Shown piece after piece: positions 12,401 to 23,689 of a DNA stretch of 64,000 nucleotides. Origin of the DNA: Sipunculus nudus (Eukaryota > Annelida > Sipuncula > Golfingiida > Sipunculidae); assembly GCA_026874595.1 (NCBI GenBank), contig CM049317.1, positions 35,432,901 through 35,496,900 of the forward strand. Direction: 5' to 3'. Position numbers and translations under genes: made by a program. Position 1 is the stretch's first letter. Each line of letters opens with the position of its first letter. Under the pieces are notes generated by a model. It made no database searches. It saw only the letters and a program-made list of their open reading frames with translations, and was not told the DNA's origin.

Positions 12401-12606
12401 GCTCTTGTTTTAAGCTGCATGGTACTTGCTACATTAGGGAAAATGTTCTGGGACCGGGAAAATGCACGCGGCATTTACATTTTTCACGGTTGGAAACTGA
12501 TGTCAATCGGAATAAATAACCGAGACAAAGAGCGTCGGCTTCTAGATGATATAGTTAGGACAATTGGAACAAAGTATCCTCTGCATACATATTGGATTGG
12601 TTAAAG
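12401..12606 (+). pseudogene. CTLD 4, N-terminal exon (type II, frameshifted)
   Basis: Starts after 'cagtcag' with two bases and 'SCFKLHGTCYIREN', a classical CTLD opening. Further conserved blocks lie in alternating frames: 'FWDRENAR', 'HFSRLETDVNR', 'ERRLLDDIVRTIGTK', and 'HTYWIG' before donor AAAG|GTGAGA. At least four small shifts are needed to read them in order. Length 206 nt is one base short of a multiple of three, while every intact homologue here is divisible by three. Either decay or homopolymer-type sequencing errors could explain it. Confidence 0.7.
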
Positions 12607-12788
12607 GTGAGAGCAATGGGCATATAGCCAGGCTGGATTAGGTTCGAAGTATCCATGATATGTTACTTAAGATTAACGATTCGTGCTCTGCATACTCAAA
12701 TATTTTTAAGGACTTGCCATATTATATATTATTTAAATGCATATGTATAACCATGACTCAGGATTCACTGATATATCATTTGCTCTAG

Positions 12789-12932
12789 GAACCATTATTG
12801 AGACATTTCACTGGGCAGAAAATCAACCAGGATCAACAGGAAACTGTGCTGATATGAAAAGAGTCCGAAATGACTATGCTTGGTACTCTGTAGACTGCGA
12901 TGAAACCTTCCCTACGCTATGCCAACTCTCAA
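12789..12932 (+). CDS. CTLD 4, C-terminal exon (type II)
   Basis: A 144-nt open exon, acceptor 'tttgctctag', donor TCAA|GTAGGA, phase 1 at both ends. It encodes 'FHWAENQPGSTGNC', then 'YAWYSVDCDETFPTLCQ', covering the long loop and both terminal disulphide cysteines. The Ca/sugar-site triplet is QPG, one residue away from the galactose-type QPD, and the WND motif is absent, so sugar binding is doubtful. It is the best-preserved lectin exon of the locus. Confidence 0.75.
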
Positions 12933-13056
12933 GTAGGAAACGGTTAAATATAAATTTTTATTATTAAAATGAGTAAATATGGAAATAATTGTATTAAACA
13001 CCTTACGTATTCTACCTGTTGAGCATCATCAAACTGGTTATTTTGTTATATTTCAG

Positions 13057-13134
13057 CAGTCTTTATAGGCGCTAGTGTTGATTATGTGAAAACACTTTTG
13101 GTATCTAAACTAATGACGTATCACCATCTGAAGA
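13057..13134 (+). CDS. CTLD locus, first tail exon
   Basis: A 78-nt exon (26 codons) with a strong acceptor (tatatttcag) and donor (AAGA|GTAAGT), phase 1 at both ends, joining in frame to the preceding lectin exon. The encoded segment is mildly hydrophobic with two Lys and two His. It is too polar for a certain transmembrane helix. No family recognised. Confidence 0.5.
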
Positions 13135-13350
13135 GTAAGTCAGCTTTGCACTATATTGCACATACGTAGCCATTTAACATAAATACATGTTCATATCGTC
13201 CGTGTTAAACGTAACAATAACTTAGTAAATGATTTAGATATTGATACATATTATATATTTACGATAATTAAAGTGGCAATTCTCTTCCTAACAGTTATTA
13301 TAACATAATCCAATCATTTCAACGTCATCTTTGGAAAAATACTTTTGCAG

Positions 13351-13442
13351 ACTCGTTACCGACTATGTACATCAACAAAGAACGAATAGCAATCTACGGG
13401 ATCACGCGACAGAAAAGAAAATGCATAAGACCCCAAGGTTAA
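13351..13442 (+). CDS. CTLD locus, terminal exon
   Basis: After 'acttttgcag' the frame set by the upstream exon stays open for 29 codons and ends at TAA 13,440-13,442. The segment is basic ('TRQKRKCIRPQG' at its end), like a short cytoplasmic or secreted tail. The nearest polyadenylation signal I see is AATAAA at 13,995-14,000. Function unknown. Confidence 0.45.
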
Positions 13443-13994
13443 GTCGCGATATAGTATAGTATATTAAAGGATAGATAGTGCAGTTTATAGTGTATTTCAA
13501 ACCTTGCTTTGAAAGATTTTAATTTCTTCTGTTGCAAAGGCCTTTTGCATGCATCATTGTACGTATCCCAATCTAGTGGACTTTAAAATTCACTTTGTAT
13601 GACAGAACTTCTATCATTTGTGCTTGGATATGAAAATATATGTGTATTTTTGTCTTTTATCGCAATCTTATTTGATCCCTTATTCATGTTCATGAGTTAA
13701 TCTTTGGTCCGCTGTGCATACTCGGCTATAATTTCCCTCGATTATATTCCATAGGTAACATAAAATGCTTTTGAAAACAAATGGACAATTGAGGAAATTG
13801 AAAGGATACCTGAGCAGTTAATGAAATATTTCAATAATTACAGAAATATGTATAATAACAAGGACAGAGTTAAACGGAATAATAAATTGTCTGTGCGAAT
13901 ATTAAACTTGATAAAAGGGCAGATATGGACTGTTTCGGGTGACAGAATTTTATTAACTGGTTATCGCATTTGAATTAAATTTGAATGAAATATT

Positions 13995-14000
13995 AATAAA
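13995..14000 (+). terminator. Candidate polyadenylation signal
   Basis: AATAAA about 550 bases beyond the stop codon of the CTLD locus on the same strand. AATAAA is frequent in AT-rich DNA, so the assignment rests only on position. Confidence 0.25.
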
Positions 14001-14009
14001 GAAAATAAT

Positions 14010-15950
14010 ATAATACAAGGCACGCCGAATGATTTACTGATCAGAAGGTATTGTAAACTTAAAGAAATGTGATACGTTGCGCATAATAATAATATTTACC
14101 ATATTCCATACTTTTCAGTGAGATAATATTGTTTCTAATTCATATTTTTGTAGATATTTTCATCCTTGATAAGGGCGTATTTGCTAATAATCTGAATGAA
14201 GCATATTGTTATTATCCAATTATCTTACCAGGTTCCTGGAAGTCAATTTGACAACGAGTCAGGAACTTGTGGGAAAGGTAAACAAGTTGTAATCATCTTT
14301 TTTTTACATTTTTTTGCAAAGATTATACTTGTTATTTATCTTTTTTGAGTAATTAGCAACAGTGTCAGTCCAGAGAGCGCTTTCATGATCTAAACTTCTC
14401 CCTAGCATGTTATATTGTATATATCCAAACCGTAAGAACCGTAACTTCAGCATCGTATTGATGAAATGTTGTGCTAATTTTTTTCGGTTTTCAAAGCTCA
14501 TTCATTTTGTGGCAGATAATTTATTATTTGATTATTAAAAGGTAGTTGCGCCTGTCAGAGGCGTATGTGTACATAACTATGGGCTGTTGACGAATCAGGG
14601 TAAATTCTTACTTACTCTGAGAACCCACATATACATGCATGACATAATGCACCCCACCATAATGGTCCTTAATTACAATTGGTTAAAATGTGTTACTTCA
14701 TTTCTTTGGATATTAAATGTGATACGAACCTAATTTTAATATGGTATATATCATTTTTTATCAAGGATCAACCACCTGGACAAAGCTTAAGTCTTTGTAT
14801 GTTACGTTCGAGTAAACACACCACACTTTACTTCCCTAAACTCCAAATAATTGCCATATGCCACTTAAACATAGCATAATTATACTCCCAAAACGTTTGT
14901 AAAAGATAACTAAAGATATCCACCAGTGTTACAAAATATTTTCATTTTTATAAATTTGTTTACTTGTTATTTTAAGTTAGGATACGGCCATGTAATGGTA
15001 TGTAATGCATCAGTCATATGGCCAGACAATGCTCCATATTAAAATAATCGAACGCCCGTGCCAATACCTTTGTAACATAGGCTACATGTATAATAATGTC
15101 TGACAATTATTATATATATATACCTTTTTATTATCTAGTGAAACAGATCAAGCTGTCTATGGCCAATGGCTGCACAAAATATTGGAAAACAAAAACCCGA
15201 GTATATAGGTTTTGTGCAACGGGTCGGGCTAACCAAGTATAAAGTGAAGCAAAGGACCATAACTGCAGATAGGGCCCAAAACCAATGCGCAAATGTGAAT
15301 ATTTTACATTCACATATATTGTGAAAAAAGGAACACAGGAAATCCTAATGTTTAACTGTCTTGTTAAACCAACTATATATACTTTCACTAGAAATAAAGA
15401 TATACATATGGGCCAGAAGCAAATCCGAGTGGGGTGACTCCAGGGGGTCCGGACCGCCGTCCCCTTTTTCAGCGGCCAACACATTTTTAAGGGTTTCAGA
15501 CCGACTTTTGCGGCCTGGACTCCGTCCCCTTTCCTGGGGGGGGGGGGGGGGTTTCAGGCTTTTTCATTTGTCATTTTTAACTGCACCCCTCCCCTCCCCC
15601 TTGTCCTAGATCCTGGATCTGCTCCTGTGGGCCATGATGCTCAGGTGATTTTGACATACTGGTGATGCATGAATTAATTATTAATGTTATGATCTGGTGA
15701 AAAAGAAGTACCTTGAACAATGGATAGAATGATTTCCAGAGCGCTCAAAATGAGGCGTTTTGTCCATAAGCTTTAGAAAATAAGATACAGTGGCCTTATT
15801 AAGGGATTTCCAGAAGATTTTAGCAAAATGCGTCAATCTAACTCATCTGGTGCTAAATTCTCAAAGAATAAGGGACACAGTGACCTTATATAGGGTTTCT
15901 AAGGAGATTTAACAGGACCCTCCATGAATCTTAATTAAACTATAAGTTTC
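14010..15950. other. Stretch with no recognised gene
   Basis: AT-rich DNA with one GC-skewed patch (about 15,430-15,600) containing a 14-base G run. A short phase-1 exon-like piece at about 14,233-14,276 ends in a donor-like GTAAAC and could be a CTLD remnant, but it is too short to call. The 117-codon minus-strand frame at 15,131-15,484 has no recognisable features. Confidence 0.5.
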
Positions 15951-16039
15951 TAGGTGCAACTGGTATCATATAGGCCCGACTCACGGATGCCGGACAAAAG
16001 GTGCTCGGATGACTTACAGTCAGCACTTTTAACTGGGGA

Positions 16040-17005
16040 CCCATAGGTCTCGACGCAGAATTAATGTGTTTATATGTATATTTTTATAATCTTTTTCAAA
16101 GTGTAGGTCCTGTGACCTTGACTTTGTGACTTAAAACACTGAGAACTTACTATCCTTGACCTTGCACAATTTTTTTTTATAACAATCCATCCACCAATTT
16201 TTGACATAACTAGAACACTTAGAGGTAAGGAAGGGTCCCGCAAAAGGCCCATTGACCTCCAGTGCGGGCTGAGTGATGCATGAAAATATATTAAAAGTAC
16301 CTGATTGCATGAAGAGATAGAGGGAACTGACCCAAAACGGTATTTAAACTACTAAACAAAGATGTTATGGTTTAAATCGGGGCCTGTTGTGTATAAAGTT
16401 AAAGGATCAAAGGCATGGTCCTCTGAGCTTGACATTTGACCTTGTGATGTCAAAATCAATCCGGGTTTCCCTTTATTGTTTAGTGATCTTTAGGTGAAAC
16501 GTGGATGTTTTGAGATGAAATGTTTGGTTAACAATACATCCACAATCTTGTTAAATAAATGGTTCTGTGACATTCACCTTTGACCTCATGCCTCGAAATC
16601 AAAATGATTTTAATTTTAATAGTAGGCCATTAAATTAAGCCAATATGTCTACCCAGACTGGAGATATCATCCAAAAACTGATAATTTTGTAAATGGATTG
16701 GCCCTGTGACCTTAACCTTTGACCCTGTAATCAAAATCGAAAAGCTTCTTTCTCTATTGACAAGTGAGCCACATGTTGAACATAGAAGGTTTATAATGGA
16801 AAGTTTGTCTTAAAAAGCACCCACGATCGTTTTTAAAAGTGAGACCTGACCTTGACCTTTGAATCAAAACTCGATAGGGTTTTTGCTTTATTTGTGGGCT
16901 ATATATAAGTCGAGTTTGAAATCCATATATCAATCAAAACTGGAGTTAACTTCCGGAAACAAATTTGTGGACAGACGAACGGACGGACGGTAAGACGAAC
17001 AGACG
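16040..17005. repeat. Tandem repeat family B, degenerate array
   Basis: About six diverged units of roughly 130-150 bp marked by variants of 'gtgaccttgacctttgacc' and 'caaaatcaat'. The array ends in a short ACGG-rich microsatellite near 16,970-16,990. Similar units, better preserved, lie at 23,690-24,830. Just upstream (15,970-16,025) is an isolated copy of the family A terminal motif 'gatgacttacagtcagc'. Confidence 0.75.
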
Positions 17006-17119
17006 GAAAGACAGGGTGATAACTATAAGACCCCTGCTTATGTTCAATAAACAAACCGAGTTTCGGGACACTAGATGAAACTGACATGATTCCTCTCATT
17101 TAGCGGTCTCAAAAATAGA

Positions 17120-19116
17120 AAAAGGGGCCGATGGCCATGCGCTCACCTAATTTTGACTGGGTGCTTATTTCTTTTATTAATGATATATATTGTCTATGAG
17201 AATAGCCTATGGCTGATGTTACTGCCTTGAAAAATGGGCAAAAAAAAGTCAGGATTCATAGGAGACCTGACCAGGACCCCCCCCCCCCCCCCCTGGATTT
17301 CACAATAGATGGTTCCAAGGAAAATGGATACGATTTGTATCCTGTCTGTCTGGGTGCTCAAAATCATGTTTCTGGTCTATAGCTAGCAGAATATAGGTCA
17401 CCAAGACCCAGTTTCAGGTTTCCAAGGCGATTTGCCAAGGACTTCCCTGAATATCATGTTAGAAGAGTCTATGGCTAATGGATACATTTTGTGCCCTTTC
17501 TGTCTGCTCAAAATCATGCTTCTGGCAAGAAGCTTGCAGAATATAGGAGACCATGACCTAATTTCAGGTTTCCGTGGAGATTTGCCTAGAACCTCCCAAG
17601 ATGTTGCTTAGGAAGATTCTAGGCCTAATGTATACAATTTGTGCCCCGTCTGACTGTCTTGGTGTTTGTATGACATCTTTTCCTATAGGTCGCCAAAAAT
17701 AGCTCATGGTGACCTAATTTAGGATTTCCAAGGACATTTATTTGCCAAGGAGGCCTCAGAATGTAACATTAAAAGATTCTAGGCCAAACATATACAATAA
17801 TTGCCCTATTTTACTTTCTAGGTGGTCTAAATCCTATTTTCGGCCTGTAGGTAACAAAATATAGGTAACCATGACCTAAATTCAGGTCTCCAAGGAGATT
17901 TTCCTAGAACCTTCCAGGATATTGTGTTATAAGATTATAGATACAATGTTTGCATCGTTTGACAGTCTGGGTGCTCAAACCCATATTTTCAGCCCATAGG
18001 TCACAGAATATAGGTCACCATAACCTTATTTCAGGTTTCCAAAGAGATTTGCCTAGAACCTCCCAGGATATCTTGTTAGAAGATTCTAGGGCTAATGGAT
18101 ACAATTTGTGCCTGGCCAAAATGTCCGGGTGCTTAAAACCACTTTTCAGCCCATAGGTCGAAAAATATATAGGTCCCCATGACCTAATTTAGGATTACCA
18201 AGGACTTTTGACTAGGACCTCCCTGAATTTTATGTTAAACGACTCTAGTCCTAATGGATACAATTTGCGCCCCGTCTGTCTGTCTGGGTGCTTAATGACA
18301 TCTTTTCTGATAGGTCGCAAAATATAGGGTCATGGTGACCTAATTTCAACCCATTTCCCAAAGACGTCCCAGAATGTTACATTACAAGATTTTAGGCCAA
18401 ATAGATAAAATGTGTGCCCTGATTGAATTTCTGGGTGCGTATATGACTTCTTTTTCAGAAGGTCGCAAAATATAGGTCATGGGGACATTATTCAGTTTTC
18501 CACGGACATTTGCCAAGGAAGTCTCAGAATTTAACATTAGAATATTTTAGGCCTTAAAAATACAATGTGTGCCCTGCCTGACTTTCTGGGTGCTCAGAAT
18601 CATGTTTTCGGCCCGTAGGTCACAAAATATAGGTCACCATGACCTTAAATCGGGGTTCCCAGGAGATTTGCCTAGAAACTCCCAGGATATTTGGTTAGAA
18701 GATTTTAGGTCTTATAGATACGATTTGTCCCCATCTGACATTCAGTGTGCTTATATGAAATCTTTTCCTTATAGGTCGCAAAATATAGGTCACAGTGAGC
18801 TAGTTTCAGGTTTCCAAGGACATTTGCCTAGGACCTCCCTAAATGTTAGGTTAGACCATTCTAGGTCTAATGGATACAAATTGTGCTCTGTCTGACTGTC
18901 CGGTGCAAAAATCCATGTTTTCGGCCCGTAGATCACAAAATATAGGTCACCGTGACCTAATATCGGGTTTCCAAGGAGATTTGCCCAGGACCTCCCTGGA
19001 TGTACAGTTAGAAGTTTCTAGGTTTAACGGTTACAATGTGTTCCCTGTTAACGGACGGACGGACGGACGCCGGGCAAAGGGTGATCGCTATAGCTCAGAT
19101 GACTTACAGAGCTAGA
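17120..19116 (+). repeat. Tandem repeat family A, array 1
   Basis: About twelve diverged units of roughly 150-160 bp. Each has the order 'atttcaggtttccaagg', 'gatttgcctagaacctccc', 'gttagaagattctaggcc', 'gatacaatttgtgccctgtc', 'gggtgctcaaaatcatg', then 'aaaatataggtcaccatgacc'. The array ends in (ACGG)n followed by 'cgctatagctcagatgactt'. Perfect GGTCAnnnTGACC palindromes occur at 18,328-18,340, 18,631-18,645 and 18,944-18,958. No transposase seen; probably the internal array of a non-autonomous element. Confidence 0.85.
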
Positions 19117-19119
19117 AAT

Positions 19120-20170
19120 GGTAAAAATCAGAAAATCTACAGGTGGCATCATCAGTTTTAGGGAACTGAACAAAACGGGTCACGACTGCCTTTGTTTAAG
19201 ACATGACACGTATATACCTTGGTGTCAGGGACGTCAATACGGGGGGGGGGGGGCTGAGGGGCATACACACACACTTTTTCGTTTACTATCAAATATTATA
19301 TATCTAAACCTGGTTAGAATGAACCAATATCGGAAATAGATAATACCTTATATTATAAAACCTCATACTCTTTGATATTTGAAATGTGTTACACAAACCA
19401 CCGGCGCTTGAAACCCTATACACATGATATATATATATATATGGTTTGTCAAGGTATATATTATGATAATAAAGTATTCTGACGCCGCGATTTCAGACCT
19501 ACGGGCGTGAATACGTCCCCCTTTTCTGAAAGAGTCATCCCCCCCCCCCCCCCCACTTCACGCATAACAACCCCACCCCTTACAATAATAAACAAACGGT
19601 TTTAGTAATTCTCCGTAAATGACGATAGCGGTATGTTGATTCATGTGGTGATGATTTGTCATATTTTAGTCGACAGGTCAAATAAAAATGTTATTTTATA
19701 CCAGCAAAACTTTCACTTAATCCCTGTCCATGGATTAAAGTACAACTTCATGACACCTATTTATTACCGTGAGTGATAACACCACCGGCGCCTGACCCGG
19801 TTTTTTCGGCAGTCGGTTTACCGTGGCCCGGTGTGTTTGTTGGCCCCTGATATAACAATCATAGCTTAGATGAAGAAAGATAGTGCCCATGGAAACACGA
19901 AACATAACACGAAACAAGGTCATGGCACTCATATATCATATACGAGGTGCATTGTCACACTGAGTTTGAGTGTAACGGAATAAGCTGTTGTTGTTAATGT
20001 TGTTAATGTTCTGTCATCATTTCTTTTTTTTTTATAATATTACCAATATATATCTACTATTGTCAGTATCCAGGTATTACCCTTTATAAGGTATGAATCC
20101 TTCCCTGGGATCTGAGATACCCTGCCCCTGTTTGTGCTGGTATTCAGACCTAGCCGGTATTCAGACCCCT
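19120..20170. other. Stretch with no recognised gene
   Basis: Low-complexity DNA with a G run near 19,240, a C run near 19,540 and a short TA repeat near 19,430. No domain or element recognised. Confidence 0.5.
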
Positions 20171-21416
20171 ATATTCCAGAGTTGGGTCCAAAAGTACTCG
20201 TAATCATAGTACTCATACTCATGAGTACTTTTTTGAATACTCAGTAATCGTACTCGAGTACTTTTTAAAAATCACAAAAGTAGTCGTACTTGTACTCGAG
20301 TACTTTGAAAGAACTCGATACTCATATGAGTACTTCATGAGTATTTTTGGGTATTTCATATTTTTTCTAAATAAACTTTAATCCCATTTTATTATTATTA
20401 ACAGTTTATTATAGAAAATTATAGAAAGATATATATATAATATATAACATATATAATATTATATATAATAGTACTTAAAGTAATCCATCCATTACTGTAA
20501 CTGAAACTATTACAGCATTGATAACTACTACTATTATTTTGCTTCTTTTACTAATACTTACACTTTTATTTAATATAAAATATAAATAAATTGAACTATT
20601 TTATTATTAATACATTCATGCAATTCACATGTACATGTGTACAGCATTCTTTATTTCCAGCAACAAAGTACAACATAGTGTTCAACAAAACATTAAATCA
20701 GCAAATTCATACTGAGTTATATTTAAAGAGAAAAAAAAATCTAATTTTTGAAAGATCCCAAAATAAAAAAAGTTAAGATTTGCCACAATTCAATACAAAT
20801 AAATATACTCAGAACCTGTTCATCATAACATAATTCAGCAGTGCTCACGGGCCTGGGCTAATCAAGCTTGAATTAATTTAAATATGAAACTAAATGTGAG
20901 TGTAGGTTTAGCAGATTTTCAGTAAGAATTGCAGTCTTTGATGAGCTCTGTACACAGTCCTTGGCACAACTAAGACTCAACTGTTGACTGTCAACTGATT
21001 GACCCATGAAAAGCTGTGTAGCAGCTACAACATAGGCTTCGGCATCACATTCTACAATCAGCTGACAATAACTTGCCCGACATACTGTGTATGCTCACAA
21101 AGGACTTCTCCAATGTTTAATGACCAAGCCTACTTAATGAATTAACAATGAGAACCAGGGGTTAACCTCAAGCCAAAGCCTTCTGTCCAATGCCCATTGG
21201 ACCATGAAACCACCCAGCATTATAACTAATCACACTACAATGGGCCCTTCAGTATGCTCTATCAACCTAATCAAACAAACTCTCAATTCATCGGATGTGT
21301 TAGCCTAGGGTTGTAATAGCAAAGTGATAGCTATTATTCTATAACTAGGGGTACTTTAACCATTACTAATTCAAATTTCTATTCTATCAATTGTAATATT
21401 TTATATTATTAGATAT

Positions 21417-22225
21417 ACAAAATCCCCATCATGTGATAAGATTCAAAACAGAGCACTGCGTTACTTTTTAGGCGTTCATAAGTTTTGTCCAATTGCAGCT
21501 CTAAATGGTGACATTGGATGGTTAATATGTGGACATCGTCGATTCATCAATATAATACGTTTTTGGAATCACTTGTTGGATATGGATAATAGTAGACTGA
21601 CCAAATAGTATTCATATAGGATTATAACCAAGTCACAGACAACTGGTGCTCAGATGTGGAGAAGATACTCAATTCCATTGATTTATTTCACTTATATAAT
21701 GAAATGGCGCCATGCTGCTTACGTAATCTGGAACAAAAGTTGAGTTCCGATTATCAAAATAAATGGATCGAACAATGTCGATCAACACCTTAATTAAGAA
21801 CTTATACCAGTTTTAAAACCACATATAGTACAGAAGTATATGTTAAAAAGTTTATGACCCGAGAGCACAGATCACTACTTGCTCAGTTTAGATGTGGTAT
21901 ATTCCCACTGAAAATAGAAACTGGCAGATTTCAAAATATTAAAGATGACGTTACAAAACAATATAGGAAACTAAAAATTGATGAAAGGGTTTGTCCAATA
22001 TGTAATGATGGTGAAGTCAAAGATGAAAAACACTTCATTTTTTAATGTTCTGCTTACAATACCCTCCGAAAAAATCTATTTGATAAAGCGTCCTGCAATT
22101 ATGCACAATTTCCTCTTCTTGATAAAACAGATCAATTGGTTTATTTAATGAATGGTGGTTGTAAGATTTTGGCTGAATACTTGGTCCGCTCTTGGAACAA
22201 GAGGATAGATGTACTTTTCTCTTAA
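21417..22225 (+). pseudogene. LINE (non-LTR retrotransposon) ORF2 C-terminal fragment
   Basis: Broken frames encode blocks typical of the region after the RT domain in many invertebrate LINE proteins: 'IQNRALRYFLGVHKF' with 'RRFINIIRFWNHLLDMD', then 'REHRSLLAQFRCGIFPLKIE'. The terminal zinc-binding-like motif is 'CPICNDGEVKDEKHFIF' followed by Cys after a stop. Several stops and shifts interrupt it, and no RT palm motif is present, so this is a 5'-truncated dead copy inside the hAT-like element. Confidence 0.65.
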
Positions 22226-23689
22226 TCTGTTAGAACATGCGCAGCCCGTATATTCTAATGATGTTTATTATTGTTAAAAGTCTACCACTATGTCTTTATT
22301 GTCTTTATACTTGAGGTGACATATAAGCCCAAGGAGGGCTGGGTAATTGACTGATATGCCTATGTTTAAGTTAATATCATGCTTGTTACATGTCACTATA
22401 TTAACAAGTGACCCATGGGTCATGACGCTCAGCTGCCAAGCATGACCTGCGACATCATGGGCTGAGATTCACAACTTCCAGTCAAATTTTGAAGAACCAA
22501 TTTGCCAATTTGTTGAAATTTTCTACGACAACAGAAATATATATCACCTATGTCTGGTTAAAACACAGTGAATTGATGGTCTGAGGAAAATGTATGATTG
22601 TTAAGGTATCCAGAACTATTCCCATAGCTTACTTGATACCTGTCAGTCTCAAAATGAACACCACAAAGGGCAAATATAATATCAAAATATATAGCAAAAA
22701 ATCAAGGAAATCCATGCAAGAATTATTGAGAAACAGGTGCTTCTGTATGAAATTTTATTCAATACAAGCCAACTGTACTGCACTTTCATATATGATGATA
22801 ATATTTATTAAGAAATATTTGACCCAATCCTTTGCAAGATTACATTAATACACATCCGACTGCCTTCACTTTAACAGTTCTTGAGATATTATGATCAAAA
22901 GGAATTTAAAGATGGTTGCCTGGTGGCCATTGTGGACTTCTTACAGGTCTGAAATCAGACAACAACCATTCTCTAAATCGGACCAAAAATTGAAGGAAAA
23001 TTACTGAAAATGCACTGAAAAAAAGGATTTCTAAGGTGGCTAACTGGCAGACATAATGGATTTCTGACAAGTCTGACATTTGATATTACACATCCTCCAA
23101 TAAGAGACCAAACTTGGGGCAAATTCTCCAAATGATTGTCCAAAACAATTCAAAAGGCATGTTCGGGCGCTCATATCAGATTTATAGATATGCAAATGTA
23201 AAAGTGTAGGTCCAATATTTTTTATTATCACTCTGCTTTTCAATGGGGTCAGCAGGGTTGGTAAACTGCAAAACCTGAAAGAAAAGAAATGTAGAAAGCA
23301 TGACTAAGAGTCTTGTAATAAAATAAAGCCATCCTAAATGAAGTACACATCCACATATTATAAGAACAAACACTTGCTTTTATATGTGGTGATTTATATA
23401 AAAATATTCAGATATCTAGGAAACTACGTTTATTGCTATGATTCCATATAATAAACTGCAAAATGTTCCCATCATCTTATAAATCAGTAGCTAAACCTTA
23501 ATACTATGCTCTCATAGTGTTAATTCCTGGCTGAAGTATTCCAACAACAGTGTTTTGTTATGCAGTAACGAGGTACTTATCACGCAGCCTTATCACTTAA
23601 TAGCCTGATACAAAAGGGAGTCATATGTCACCAGTGTCACTCATAATTACAGACACACGGTGAGATGTACCAGCTGGAGTGCAAGCTTA

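Noticed and set aside
14233-14276. Short exon-like piece with CTLD-like 'PGSQFDNESGTCGK' reading
   Set aside because: Only about 15 codons, and the frame that reads well does not match the acceptor phase. Could be a remnant of a fifth CTLD but is not supportable.
15131-15484. 117-codon minus-strand open frame
   Set aside because: No domain, signal peptide or splice context. It partly overlaps a GC-skewed low-complexity patch, and the translation resembles random AT-rich sequence.
18569-19115. Repetitive proteins in overlapping 80-108-codon frames
   Set aside because: They are translations of the family A tandem units; the repeats explain them fully.
17120-19116. CRISPR-like array
   Set aside because: Regular repeats, but units are about 150-160 bp, diverged, without short unique spacers, in eukaryotic DNA.
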